DNA of 64,000 bases, taken from contig CM060989.1 of assembly GCA_030765065.1 (NCBI GenBank), positions 35,145,501 to 35,209,500 on the forward strand, in the 5' to 3' direction. The translations under genes and the position numbers were made by a program. Positions 32,420 through 45,330 of the stretch are shown in pieces. The notes beneath the pieces were generated by a model. That model did not search any database and was not told the DNA's origin. It saw only the letters and a program-made list of their open reading frames with translations. The stretch comes from Deroplatys truncata (Eukaryota > Arthropoda > Insecta > Mantodea > Mantidae). Every line of letters starts with the position of its first letter. Positions within the stretch are counted from its first letter, which is position 1.

Positions 32420-33175
32420 ATGTCAATTTTATTGCTAATTTTCTTGTAGATGCAACGGGAATATGGTAGGTTATAAGCGATAGTCAAATATTTTAGGCGC
32501 TGGCTGCTATGTGGCGCATTCCATTCTCTTTGCATGTCCAGGACATAAAAAAAATTAATAACGAATTTGAGAAAAAGTATAAGTATTGGAAAATTTAAGG
32601 GAATAACAACCAATATCTCGAAAACGGTTCACTCAACAAAAAAAATGTATATGACATAAATTGTGTATTTTAATGCGCTCTACATTTTTTGTGTAGTAAA
32701 ATTTTGTCTATCTCTTATGGTTTCCAGTTATGAAAAAGTCGTTCACAATGAATACTTTTGGAGACATTCCCAGAAAATTCGAGATATACATTTCATTTGT
32801 CATGAAAATATCTTAAACATATGACATTTTAATCAAAATCGTTAAGAGCCATTTTTTAGAAAATTAAAATTTTCGAAAAATGTTCTATGTAAAGGGTAAT
32901 CTGGGGTGGGGGGATTTTCTTGAAAACCTTCGTGTTGTATCTCTGGAAGATACTGCACCTAAATACCAAGTTTGGTGTTTATCCGATTGTTCGTTTCTGA
33001 GTTATGCTGTTCACACACACACACAGACAGACAGACACACACGGACATGTTTCTAAAAATGCTTTTTTTGGATTCAGGGGGTCTCAAAACATGTATTTTC
33101 GGTGAAATCTCGGTATCAAATTTTTGGGTGGAATACAATACTTCCCCTACTTACAATACGTAGTAGAGAAAGTAA
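32420..33175 (+). repeat. Interspersed repeat R, copy 1
   Basis: This non-coding repeat shares long blocks with 34440-34680 and 40400-40950: AAATTGTGTRTTTTAA, CCAGTTAT, CCCAGAAAATTC, TTTGTCATGTAAATATCTT, AATCAAAATCGTTAAGAGCC and ATGTAAAGGGTA. Its 3' part has a CA/GACA microsatellite at about 33012-33047, then GGTCTCAAAACATGTATTTTC and TTTTTGGGTGGAATAC. The reverse complement of that end occurs at 39235-39470. I do not know its class. Confidence 0.75.
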
Positions 33176-33179
33176 TAAA

Positions 33180-34439
33180 CAATCAAATTCCTGATTAGTC
33201 TGCAAATGTGATTTTATACAGTGCCTTTGTTTTAAGCCAAGGCAGCAGATCATGCGAATGCGTGCTCTGTGCACAGTCTACTACACTGCAGAGTTTTCTG
33301 TTCCATAACTCCTGTGTTACTTACTCACGAGTGTTAGAAACATGTATGTAATGAGTAGGGATCCCGACTTTTCGCGAGTAGTTAATTCGCAAAATTGGCT
33401 GAAAATTAACAATAAGGAAAACCTTTAATCAATTATTTTTAAATTCCACATATATATCCATTCTGAGTCATGAAATAACGCGACATTAGTTCTATATCGT
33501 GAAAACGCGAAATAACACCGTTATGAAAAAAAATGTGCAAAATAGTCCGAAATTTTCCTCTCTGTCCCCTTTTTTTGGCGTTTGTCTCTCCTTTTCATGT
33601 AAACAATCAGATATTTGGCTTATCAATCATTTACGGATACGTGTATTGTCATTCGCTACGGCCATGCTGCACGGTGTTGTGTGCTGCACGGCACAGAACA
33701 CCAAACTGCACTGTGATTTAACCACAGCTTCGGCAAACAGCGGTACTGCTTCGACTACCCCGTCCTCTTCACTCTTCACCTATCGCATGCACAACAAAAG
33801 GAATGCCACATTTATCGGAACTCGGCAACACCGCATCAGGGACGGATTTCTCATTTCACTCAAATTATTCTTTGGATTTAAATGACAATACTACCTGCAA
33901 TTCTTCTCTAATGCCGTATTTTAACGATTCGTGCTTGCATCGCCCCATTTCATGCTGGCTGGAAAAGACTGTCGCAAAGGTATCGTTAAATAATGCATGA
34001 ATTTCTAAGTCTGGTTCAAGTCAATTCTGACAGTAGACAGCCTCTTCTATCAATCACTGTCTCCGTTTCCTGTACCCCTCGCACGAAAATTGTTGCTGTC
34101 TCGCGACGTCGCCATAATGTGAACGCATGTCTAGGTATATTTTGTGTCCGCTATACTGAAAGATTCGTTTGGAGTCAAGTTATATTCTTTAAATTACATT
34201 ACAATTTAGCGCAAGGAGTCTGTTTACCTTCTGCTCTGAAAAAGAAAAGGAATTATGCCGATGGAGCCACGTTTCAAATTAAGCTAGCGCATGCACAATT
34301 CAGCTGACGGTGGAGTTGGCAACGTGCCGTTCGCACTTCGTACAGACAGCATGTGCAAGACGTTGCCAGGTCAGTTTAGTTTTGCGGCACACAGGAATTC
34401 ATACCGATTCCACAGTAGTATTTCAATGCGGTCTCAAAA
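33180..34439. other. TECPR2 intron, GC-richer patch of unknown nature
   Basis: This lies between two copies of repeat R. The part at about 33600-34380 is richer in CpG and has a few open frames (for example 33499-33885), but no domain, splice-site pair or transposon end that I can recognise. Confidence 0.35.
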
Positions 34440-34680
34440 TATAATAAACTGCCAGGCATAAGTTATTTGGAATAAATTGTGTGTTTTAAAGAGATTTTAA
34501 TTTTTTCTGTAGCAAGTTTTCATCTAACATTTAACGTTTGCCAGTTATACAAGATTATACAAAATTCCTTCCGAATGAAGAGGACTTCATAGGCTATTCC
34601 CAGAAAATTCAGATATATATATTTTTTTGTCATGTAAATATCTTAAATATATGGTATTTTAATTAAAATTGTTAGCTATT
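34440..34680 (+). repeat. Interspersed repeat R, copy 2
   Basis: It matches the middle of repeat R: AATAAATTGTGTGTTTTAAA, GCCAGTTATACAAGATTATA, CTATTCCCAGAAAATTC and TTGTCATGTAAATATCTTAA. It is shorter than the other copies. Confidence 0.75.
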
Positions 34681-34754
34681 TTTGCAAAATACTCGTGGGC
34701 AGATTGACGCCATCGAAAGTTATAAACAGGGAACGAGTGGGTACCAACACTTCG

Positions 34755-34850
34755 TTGCGTTTAGCCTGCACTGGATGAACCTTTCCAACCCTGTCCAACA
34801 CATGGCTCATGTGGAAGAACAATTAATTCTATATATTATTATGTATGATT
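34755..34850 (+). repeat. SINE-B tail fragment
   Basis: The stretch CCTTTCCAACCCTGTCCA, ACACATGGCTCATGTGGAAG, AACAATTAATTC matches the tail at 55350-55405. The tRNA-like head is absent. Confidence 0.65.
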
Positions 34851-35340
34851 TCTGTATACTGTATCTTGGCTGTCACAGAACACAATAGTAGGCATGTTCA
34901 CTGAGGCATCAATATTTTCGGTATGCATTATTGCTGCACACACGTATTAACAATAGTAGAGAAAATTTGACAAAATTTTGAACCAGTGTAAAGCATCAGT
35001 ACTCTGATTTTTTTTTTTTTTGTTTGTTTGAATTATGAAGAACAGCACTGGCATGCATGTAACTACTCTATGTTTTTGTTTCATTTATTGGTTTGTTATA
35101 CTAAATAATACATAATTAGTTTGAGTAATAGTTTAATACAACAGTTTCAGTTCGATAAGAAGATTCACTTTTAAGTTTTCTCATTTAAACATTATTTTAG
35201 CTGTGTCCCTTATAAACGTTTATTTGCAACAACTGTTGCTCTTATCCCTCTACAAATTCAGTAAAGTGCACGTCGTAATACAGCACTATTTCTGTTTGAC
35301 TAGAAACAATGTTTGTGACAACAGTGATTGTATTACTTAC

Positions 35341-35486
35341 CTAACACTTAATTCTTTAGCTTCAATGCCAGAAACAAGTACCCATCCTGTACCAACTTGG
35401 TAATCGTTAAATATTCCTTCTCGCACATATACATTGCCTTTGTTGTCAAGAGCCCACACCATAAATGTCTGCGGACCTACAAAAAC
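35341..35486 (-). CDS. TECPR2: TECPR2 internal exon, tectonin repeat
   Basis: Forty-eight codons plus two bases: VFVGPQTFMVWALDNKGNVYV, REGIFNDYQVGTGWVLVSG and IEAKELSV. It matches the human blade NDQMLWVLDSRWNVHVRTGI...VGTAWEHVPG. The acceptor is ACATTTTCAG and the donor TTAG|GTAAGT. Phase is 0 in and 2 out. The Trp at the start of the blade and the GxxW motif near its end are the hallmarks of this repeat. Confidence 0.95.
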
Positions 35487-35677
35487 CTGAAAATGTAAAA
35501 TAAGTTATGTATGCAGGAAATGTTTGAGTTTATGCAATGCATATGTACAAAACACTGCACAGAAAACACTAAATTATTCAAACACCTATGTAACAAAACT
35601 GTTTTCAGCACAATATTTTTCATTTAGAAGTGACGTTCGATGCTTAAATATATTTTTTATTTGTTTTTTATTCATTA

Positions 35678-36745
35678 CAGCAGAACCCTGATTAACTAAA
35701 CTAAGGGGAGCAGAGCCATTTTGGATAATGTATTTTCTCAGACAATTTTAAGCAGTGAAGGGAAAAAAAATAATTGTATTCCAAAGGCAAGTAATAATGT
35801 TTAATAAAAAACGACTACTGTATACAATATTAAAATATGCATTCCAGTATTTACAAAGACTATTTCATAAAATCAGTAAATTATTTTCTGAACTTTCTTC
35901 TTGCAATGTTTGTGAGCAACTGTAATTACATCTGTTGGTATTAATTCACTACTTTACTCCACAGAATGCAAAACAACCTACAAACAAGAAGATATTGCTG
36001 CAATTCAGCATTTCCTCATAATATCTGAATTTGTGGCCTTTCTTACCTCTGATGCTTTCAATCCTTGTCCACTATCACTCTGTTGCTAACAGCTTTGAGT
36101 TTCTGCTCAATGCTTATTGCAACATGCTTTCTTTTTGCTGATAACTTAAACACAAATAAACCACACTGACCAACACCAACAGTAAAATAAGTGAGCCTCT
36201 GCATTGAATGCGTGTGGAAGCAGTTAACACTTGTTATAAGAGTACAATATTTCTTGGAATGTGGAGTAGGGGGTGAGAATTAACTGCATACAATACCAAA
36301 TATCTCTATTGGAATTTAGAGTTGGAGCAAAGAACATTGCCATTTGTTGCAGCAATATTGCCAGTGTGAATTTGAGCCGTCCTCCGTGGTGTAGTGGTTA
36401 CCATGTTAGCCTCTTATTCTCGTGGGTTCAAGCCCGGCGGACAGCGATGGATTTTTTTCGGCTTTCTTTGGAAGGGAAGTAGAGTGGTACCGTGTCATAG
36501 CTTTATGGCACGTAAAAGGACCTCAAACCTGATAAAAGAGGCCTCGGAGCAAAATTTCGGGTCTTTCAAGCCAAATGTAGAATGGTATGCTAAGGACCAC
36601 AACAGTTAAAGAGCATCCATAAATAAAACTCAATTTAATTTTAGTGCGAATTTGAGCATCACATATTTCTTTATTCATTCTTTCTTACTTTCTTCTCCTC
36701 CGCTGTTTCTGTTAAGCCTGGTTTTAGTTAAGCAGGGCTTTACTG
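35678..36745 (-). mobile_element. pogo/Tigger-like element P1 with SINE-A inside
   Basis: The inverted ends CAGCAGAACCCTGATTAAC and CAGTAAAGCCCTGCTTAAC lie between TA dinucleotides (35676-35677, 36746-36747). On the minus strand near 36130, AKRKHVAISIEQKLKAV resembles the CENP-B/pogo HTH start (KRKxxxLTIEEKLKxI). The rest of the transposase is missing or decayed. A SINE-A lies inside at 36378-36642. Confidence 0.75.
36378..36642 (+). mobile_element. SINE-A, copy 2
   Basis: A tRNA-derived SINE with box A TGGTGTAGTGG and box B GGGTTCAAGCCCG, then a conserved body (GGTACCGTGTCAT, GAGGCCTC, AAGGACCACA) and a TAAATAAAACTCAATTTA tail. It is flanked by a 15-bp duplication, AGTGYGAATTTGAGC, at 36363-36377 and 36643-36657 with one difference. 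It inserted after the pogo-like element. Confidence 0.95.
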
Positions 36746-36854
36746 TATGTTTCTTCTTTCTTAAATGGGTAGTCATAAAGAATTTAATATAGAATTGTTT
36801 ATTAGAAGTTTCATCTTTGAACTAGCTCAATTTCTGTAATGCTTATAAACATAC

Positions 36855-37024
36855 CTTGCTAAAGAAATATTTTCGTTGAGCCTTATCATCCACAGGAAGC
36901 CACACAGGAGAAAACGTTGCATCTGCCATGGAATGTGGGGGCCCAACAGCCAGATAAACTTCTCCTTGATCATCACAACCCCATACAACGTCACAACCAC
37001 AAGATACATATGCCAAATGTACTC
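36855..37024 (-). CDS. TECPR2: TECPR2 internal exon, tectonin repeat, tandem acceptor
   Basis: Fifty-six codons follow the junction codon: VHLAYVSCGCDVVWGCDDQG, EVYLAVGPPHSMADATFSPVW and LPVDDKAQRKYFFSK. It matches human LTSLACGNQHIWACDSRGGVYFRVG. The acceptor is the tandem CAGCAG: the coordinate given uses the inner AG, while the outer one starts the exon at 37027 and changes G to A-G at the junction. The donor is AGCAAG|GTATGT, phase 0. Confidence 0.9.
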
Positions 37025-37096
37025 CTGCTGCATGTAATATAAAATATACAAAATTCTTCTGTTATTTCCATTCTAAAGATAATATAAGAATAACTA

Positions 37097-38406
<1,310 letters not shown>

Positions 38407-38408
38407 TA

Positions 38409-39234
38409 CCTCATGTCAATTTTTCAGTTACCAACATGTGGGTGTCACAGTAAAATGTTCATAATTCCTGAAAGCATTCTTAATATTATTCATCAATCCT
38501 CTCTCACAACCAACAGCAATGTCAATGTTTTCTTCTGTTAGAGCACTTACTCGAGTGCTGGGTCCACTTTTCTTTGAAATTGAGTGCCTCTCCTTTTAAA
38601 CATCTTATAGCTTCTTTGAGCTATGCTAGAGGAAAGAACAAACTATCCATAGGCTTCCTACAACACCGTATAGAAATGGGCTCAAGATTGTTGAGACAAA
38701 AACAGAATTTCATACTGCTTGCCACATGGCAGTTTAATTTTGCTGTAGGCACACCTGCCATAGGCAGGAACCAGAAATGGAACAATGAAAGTAGCACCAC
38801 ATTTACATTATGTTTTGCAAAGTTAAATTTTAACTTGAGAAATTATCCTGTAAAAAAATTGGGATCATTCTTGATTGAACAGCCCTCACAATAACTGAAG
38901 CATTCAACTAAAAACAGAAGCTAAGTGCTATTTTTCCACAAACCATTTTTGAGAATAGAGAATGCTTTTACTACTGGACCAGCAGAATCTGTAGCTCCAT
39001 TCATGTCCGTATGTTAACTGCAAAGGTAGTTTCCCTCTCTGTGCGTGAGAGTGTATTGTGTTGCTTTTTAAATCTATAACAATATTGTCTTTTCTGGAGT
39101 GGTATTAAAGATTAGAACCTAACAGATGTAGCACTACACAAACTGTTCTCTAAGTTTATGTTTTCATCACTATGGTTTCCCAAGGTAGCCAGAAAATAAT
39201 AATAATAAAAGTTCCAGAATTATAACGTATCAAA
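38409..39234. other. TECPR2 intron, no recognised feature
   Basis: This is AT-rich intron sequence. A plus-strand open frame at 38574-38894 has no recognisable domain. Confidence 0.4.
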
Positions 39235-39470
39235 CACTACTGATTTATTTATTTACTTTTACTTGCTCTACTATTATCTACTGTAAGCAGAGGAACTACT
39301 ATATTCCACCCAAAAATTGGATATGAAGATTTCACTGGAAATACACGTTTTGAGGTCTCCTTAGTAAAAAATGTTAGAAATAGGTCTGGTCTGGAACAGC
39401 ATAACTCAAATGGAAGGTTAAATATAAACCTTGGTATATAAGTTCTTTACACTGTTCAAGGATGTGACAA
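39235..39470 (-). repeat. Interspersed repeat R, copy 3 (3' part, inverted)
   Basis: It contains TATTCCACCCAAAAATTGGA and GAAATACACGTTTTGAGG, then AACAGCATAACTCA, which are complements of the 3' part of the copy at 32420-33175. The CA-type microsatellite of that copy is missing here. Confidence 0.7.
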
Positions 39471-39656
39471 GAAGATTTCTAACAAAATTTCCAAATACCA
39501 ACTATCATTTATAAGCATTATTTGTGATGTTCTCAAAAATGGCTCTAACGAATTCAATTAAAATATCATATATTCAACATGTTGGCAAGAAAAAGAAAAT
39601 GCATAACTTGAATTCTAAGTGGATATCTTGTGAAGACCTCTTTATTATGTGTTATA

Positions 39657-40313
39657 GCTATAGTACCGCCGTTTTATCTCCGGCTCTGACATTTAGTGCG
39701 ACCGAGAGAGGTAGTGTCGCCAATTCTTACCCCTACTCTGAACACGTGTGTATAGCTGTGCCATCTCTTCGTAAAATGCAAACGATGAAATAGTTGCCTA
39801 TGTTAGAGTATTTAAAGTATGGAAATAGCATTTACAGGAAACTTAAACAAGGGTAACGCAGTAAATCGCATGCGCACAGAAAACAAACTTCACCTGGACT
39901 AAAGCAAACAACTACTGACGACACGTGCTTCACTTACAAGAAAATCAGCAACACAGCCAAACTGCAGTGTACGCACCGGAGAGGGAGCCTGTAATTGGTC
40001 CTAGCAGACAACTTCCACCCTTTGCTGTTCGAGTCAACTCAACACTGCAAACCTTGCCGGATCTTTTATTCTTTTCTTTCGTGTTGTGGTTTATGTTCAG
40101 CAAAGCTCTAAGCAACAACAGTAGACTATATTTATTACAGACTTAAAAGAAATCAAATTACAGTCCCCATTTATCTGTTGAAGCGAATCAGAATAGCTTC
40201 CTTTAGCATGGAAATTCACAGCACTAGTATTGCTAAAGATGGCCATTCTAATATATACCTGTCTCTTTCTTTACCCTCATGAAACGTCAGGGCCGGAAAT
40301 ACAGCAGCATAGG
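39657..40313. mobile_element. TA-flanked MITE
   Basis: The ends read inward GCTATAGTACCGCCG...CTCCGGCTCTGACAT and CCTATGCTGCTG...TTCCGGCCCTGACGT, about 35 bp of imperfect inverted repeat with TA on both sides. It is 657 bp with no coding signal. I infer a Tc1/mariner-type MITE. Confidence 0.65.
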
Positions 40314-40399
40314 TATAATGTGTTATATTCATACAACTTTCTGTACACACTTATTGTTTATTGGTGAGTATACATACTGTTCTTCCAAAAGTTTATTTT

Positions 40400-40950
40400 T
40401 CTGTCTACTTCATTTTAATCGAAACAAATATTTGCAGAAATAGCTACATTACACATTTCATTATAGATGCAAAGGGAATGACAGTCCAATGTTTAAGAAT
40501 TGGACGCTATGTGTTGGCCTTAAAATTACTTTCTCTTTCCTTGCAATTATGAGAAACAAATGAAAATCAAAAGGAAACTTTTAAAAGAATGACAAAGTAC
40601 TGAACAATTCAAACCATTAATAAAGGATATCTCCGAAATGGATGATGCCACAAAAAAAGTTATTTCAAATAAATTGTGTGTTTTAAAGAGATCTATATTT
40701 TTTATGCAGTAAGGTTTATTACTTGACACATACCAGTTAAACAAGATTATACAAAATCCCTTCTGAATGATGAGAACATCACAGGCTATTTCTAGAAAAT
40801 TCAATACATAAATTTTATTTGTCATGTAAATATCTTTATTATATGGGTGTTTTAATCAAAATCGTTAAGAGCCACTTTTGAGAAAATCAAAGGTTTTGAA
40901 ACATGTTCCATGTAAAGGGTAGTTGGGGTTGGGGAATTTTCTTAAAACTA
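40400..40950 (+). repeat. Interspersed repeat R, copy 4
   Basis: It shares AAATTGTGTGTTTTAAAGAG, CAGTTAAACAAGATTATAC, TTTGTCATGTAAATATCTTT, AATCAAAATCGTTAAGAGCC and CATGTAAAGGGTAGTTGGGG with copies 1 and 2, and extends further on the 5' side. It stops before the microsatellite part. Confidence 0.75.
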
Positions 40951-41467
40951 ATGGTAGAACCATTAATAAATAATAGTGTAACACTGAAAAAATTGATTAA
41001 GACCTGTTAGAGATTTGTCTTTATAAACACTAAGCAAATACACTTTAATTTCTGTTGAATTCTTTTGTCAATGTTTCCCAAGTAGATCTCTTTTTTTGAA
41101 ATGCTGAAATGCTCCAACTTCTTTTTCCCAAAAATATATTATTTCAAGCAAAATGTTCTCTTCTTCGGAGAAAAACTTACAATTGTCTGACATTTAAATA
41201 CACAAATGAAGAGCACTTAACAGAGTCTATGTGGAAGACCAAATCCAGCGAGTAAAACAAAACCACACAGTTCACACCCCTCTCCAGTGTTCAGAGTTAA
41301 TGCTGGTTTCAGAAAAGACAAAAAATTATCAACCTACTGAAATCTGTCCATAGTTATTTAACCTATTTGCATCATATGATGAGCTATACTTGCATAGGTT
41401 AGTAATGGCATTTAAATCTCATGATGAGCACAGCTCTCAAGTGTATACTTACCAATAAAACTACATA
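40951..41467. other. TECPR2 intron, no recognised feature
   Basis: AT-rich sequence; I see nothing in it. Confidence 0.4.
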
Positions 41468-41469
41468 TA

Positions 41470-42597
41470 CAGTGGAATCTCGTTAGCACGTTCCTCATTA
41501 ACACGTTTTTCCATGTATTACGTTCAATTATAAAAGTCCCAGTACCAAATCACCAAATGTAATAAATAACGTTTGCTTAGTGCGTTTTCCCGGTCCTGCT
41601 TACTACATTTGAAGTTTGACGTCCTCATTCACTGTTTTGGCCAATCCTTGATCGGTCCAGTGGGAGAAGGTGCTCAACACATTCAAAGTTTGACGTCCTC
41701 ATTGGCTACTTTGGTCAATCCTCGGTCATGGGGTGGATACCGGCAGCCAATCACATGCATGTATGTAAATATTTGTGTGACACGATTTGTGTGGGCAGGA
41801 TAGAGAATGCTTTACCTTAACGATAGTTTCTACTGTTGAGTGTTGACCAAACATACGTAGATTGTATTTTAACTTTTCATTTGCAATGAAAAAAAGAAAG
41901 TGTAGTAAATAACCAATAGTGAAAAACTGAAAATCCTTGAAATAGATCACAATCCAAATATGAAACATGTGGATATAGTGCGGAAGTAACATTCCTCCGT
42001 CAACCTTAAACGCAATTGTTAGCAAACCTAAATTGATTGAAACTGCTTTTAAAGAAGGGAAAAATGCAAAAACAAAACTTCCTTCTTGGAAAATAGGATC
42101 AGAAGAGGATCAGAATGAAATTTGCTGCATGGAAACACTTACCGTATTCAAATCATATTGAATACGCCAAAGATACATTCGCCTGTTGTACTCGTAACAT
42201 GATGCATGCTCATAATGTTTTTTTTTCTTTTTTAGCAGAAATTGTGATCACATGTGTAATAAAACGCACAGCAAAGCCACTCTTGTAGCTTGCACAATTC
42301 GCAATTTATTTTCTCAAAAACATTCATAACCTCAAAAATCCAAGTTGACCAAAATAAAAGCTTGAATTATTTATTCTCAGTCTTTGTGTATCCAAATCCA
42401 CTTGAAGACATATTGAATTCAACACAGATTGTACTCAAAATCGATTTCAATTAACCATGGAGACGTAGTAATTATTAGATTTTATTACATAACTATGTTC
42501 TTAAATTGCATATTTTGCATTTTCGTTAACACGTTTTCCCGCCTATGACGTCCAAATCCTTAGGTCCCTGCAAAAACGTGCTAACGAGATTCTACTG
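41470..42597 (+). mobile_element. pogo/Tigger-like element P2
   Basis: The inverted ends CAGTGGAATCTCGTTAGCACG and CAGTAGAATCTCGTTAGCACG differ at one place and lie between TA dinucleotides. The plus-strand remnant near 41888-42110 (MKKRKCS, ILEIDHNPNMKHVD in shifted frames, IPPSTLNAIVSKPKLIETAFK, EGKNAKTKLPSWK) is a CENP-B/pogo-type HTH. The catalytic domain is missing, so the 1128-bp element is non-autonomous. Confidence 0.9.
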
Positions 42598-42599
42598 TA

Positions 42600-43268
42600 T
42601 TTGCATTTTTAACTATCAGGTGGCATTCAAAGGATCCCCATCTCTCTTCAGAAAACTAATGATCAGAAAAAACATAGTGCCATGAGAATGAATAAGAAGG
42701 ATGTGTTTTCTGATTATATATCATAATAAACTGAAATGTGGCAAGTATTGCTCATGGCCTGCAATGAATGTGCTGTATGTGAAATGAAAGAATTACAAAG
42801 ATGTTTATTTGCTATCGATGAAACACAAAGCTGCTGACATTACAGCAACAGGTCAGCTGAGAAGTGAAGGTCAGACACCAAGAGAGGGAGTAAAGAAATT
42901 AAAGTGTGCCCTTAAATACAAGAAGTGAATGGGAGGTGTCAATTTATAAGATCAGACCGACTGCACTGAAACTATATGTCAAGAGAAAAACAAAAATAAA
43001 AGCATAAATCATACAGCTGTCTGCACCCATTAGGTGATATAAGACCTTAGTAACATGACTGATAACCAGTAAAGACCAACACATTATCACAATATATATA
43101 CAAATGCATAAGAGGAGTCTGCAAATGAGAAGTTTCTTTGTGTAACATTATTGTAGATTTGTAGCTCGAGTATCCTTTATCAAAAGTTATGTTACAAAAC
43201 TTAACTAATGCATAAATATGCTTTCGTTAAATATTTCCAACTTATGCTTTCCACTGATCAAGGGATAC
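42600..43268. other. TECPR2 intron, no recognised feature
   Basis: AT-rich sequence up to the candidate exon; no repeat or gene signal seen. Confidence 0.4.
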
Positions 43269-43367
43269 CTTTATTTCTCTTGGCTTGTATTAATCTCCAA
43301 GGTGAATCAAAGTCTTTCCATGATGGAGATTTTCCTGTACTCCTATTCGCTGGCATCGGTCTAGTGC
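43269..43367 (-). CDS. TECPR2: Candidate extra TECPR2 exon (99 nt)
   Basis: This open stretch lies in the intron between the exons at 54165 and 36855. It has a strong acceptor CTCTGTTCTTCAG and a donor AAAG|GTATCC. It is 99 nt, phase 1 in and phase 1 out, which exactly suits the phase-1 junction it would interrupt. It would add 33 residues, TRPMPANRSTGKSPSWKDF, DSPWRLIQAKRNKG, between ...NLAQLG and the next blade. Human TECPR2 as I recall it has no such insert. It could be an optional, lineage-specific exon or a chance open frame. Confidence 0.45.
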
Positions 43368-43569
43368 CTGAAGAACAGAGCAAGATTACTGATAAAATGA
43401 CTCTTCTTAGCTTCTCCAAATTTAAATGATAGCACACTTTTAACCATTTTAATTCAATATGAGGGTCACCATGTAATTTTCTGTATTTCAAATTTTCATA
43501 TTCAATAAAACAAATTATGACAGATTTGCAGAACTTCAGACAAAGTACAACATCCCTGAGAGATGACGA

Positions 43570-45330
43570 GCAGGCAAGATTTCTAGTGACATTGTCACAG
43601 ATGAGAAGATCACTGATATGGAATGTATAGTGGAGTATGATACAAGAGTGACTACTCAATGGCATGGCATAGCAGAGTTAGGAAGAAGTGGATCTATACC
43701 TTTTTCGCTATAAGCTGAAAGGAGAAGTAAACAAAACCACGTGCTAAGACAGCACCTCTTTGGCTGGTGGGAAAACTACAACCTTTCCCGCTTAGCATGT
43801 CGTCTCTTCCTCTACAAAAAAAAGTTTGGTTCAGATTGTAATATTTTGTGGTTATTCTCGTGCAGAGAAATTTAAAATACTCATTATTGTAACAGTTCAA
43901 TTTGTGAAACTAAATGTGTTTGTTCAGATTCACCTATAACTAAATGAACCGTTATAGTAGAGGGTTTAAGAGGCTATGCGCAGGCGCCACAGTTCGTTTC
44001 CAGTTTCCGGCTAAGAATCCACTGCCACTGTAGAAAACAAATGCGAGAAATGGAAAGAAGACAATTGTGTTAAATGCTTTTAACAAATTCTGTGAAAAGT
44101 ACCCACCTTTAATCAACAATGAATATGGTTAGCCATTGTTTAGCAATAATTGAACTTCTTTGTTACTGATGCAGAATTGTTGCTCATATAGCTTGGGTCG
44201 TGTTTTTTTTCTGTTGTGTTTTAATCTATAGTGCTAATCGTTTTTTTAACTTGTTGACTCATAAAAGGTTAAAGCAAAGGTGGTATACTGATATTAGTCA
44301 TTAAATGAATGATTTCTAAAGCCTGAAGTTAAGAACAGTTTAATCCAGTACCTTTAATCACTGATGCCAAACTGTTCAGGTACAACTTTTGTTTGTCTAC
44401 TGGTAGTATTGTGTGTTAGAAGTTTAGGATGTAATGCAAAATATACGAATAAGACATACGATGTTTAAAAGCTAATGATCCCCAAGCTGCGCAATATAAT
44501 GTATTCACATTCTGTCTGAAGCAATTTCCTCTCACGGGTCTTAGTTCCCGTCATCCTCCACGTGGTGCTGCCATGTGCTCGGTGGAGTGATACATTAAGT
44601 TTTGTTTACTTCTCCTTTCAGCTTATAGTGAAAAAGGTTTATAGGAAATTATTAGGTAAACAGTGTTGAAATATTGGGTTAGATTTAGAAATCTAGACAG
44701 CATAAAGCTTTACATCAAAGTTTGGTAGTATTGGAAAGGCTTAATTAAAGAGACACTTGGCCCAGTAAGATAAGGAAACTTTGATGAAAATTGGTTTTGA
44801 GGGTAAGTGGAGAGTGAAGGAATTGTTACAAAATGGTTTCTGGAAAGAAATCGGTTTAAGACGGAAGATACTGACAGACAAGAAATGCATGTTTCAATTT
44901 GAAAAGCTCATTAGGAACACACAGAGAAATAAACGTGGTTTAGAGTAGGGAAAAATCATGTTGATGAATGTGACAAAGCAGCAAGAGAAGGCTTTGCATG
45001 GGCAAGAACAGGTGTGGTGAAATAGAAAGATCTTAAGAATAGGGAGTGATTTAGTGATATGTCCTATGTGTAACCTGAAGGATAATTGACACATAATTTT
45101 GGAATGCAAGAAAACTAAGATACTCAGAGAGAGGATCGGTAAAAAGGAAAGGTTGAATTTACCAAAAGAAATTTGAGGGAAAAAGCTTATAAATGTAAAA
45201 ATCTAGAAAAAATATAAGGGAAATAGGAAACTTTTTGGGCAAAGTAAGAGCCAAGTGGCTGAGGAAAATTACCAAGCAAGGCGAAGAAAAAAGTTAATAG
45301 TTGGTATTAGATAAGCTATAAGCAGGACCC
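43570..45330 (+). mobile_element. LINE 3' fragment, same family as 1169-4231, split by a MITE
   Basis: Before the MITE, the frame reads WHGIAELGRSGSI (compare ALAELGRVGRKG in the first LINE). After it, short stretches correspond to the thumb, then NGFWKEIGLRRKILTDKKC near 44840, ICPMCNLKDN...HIILECKK near 45060-45110 and KIGKFFGQSK-like sequence near 45220. The Cys-His motif confirms the relation to the first LINE, here in the opposite orientation. Several stops are present, and the left boundary is uncertain. Confidence 0.65.
43699..44637. mobile_element. MITE with 40-bp inverted ends
   Basis: The ends CCTTTTTCGCTATAAGCTGA and CCTTTTTCACTATAAGCTGA continue as AAGGAGAAGTAAACAAAA on both sides, with only one mismatch. 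Flanks TCTATA and TTTATA may be a 6-bp target duplication with one change. The 939-bp element has no coding signal and sits in a LINE fragment. I cannot name the superfamily. Confidence 0.8.

Noticed and set aside
33499-33885. A 128-codon plus-strand frame in a GC-richer patch
   Set aside because: No domain, no clear splice or promoter context, and overlapping frames in other phases are equally open.
38574-38894. A 106-codon plus-strand frame
   Set aside because: It is antisense to TECPR2 intron sequence with no recognisable motif; most likely a chance frame.
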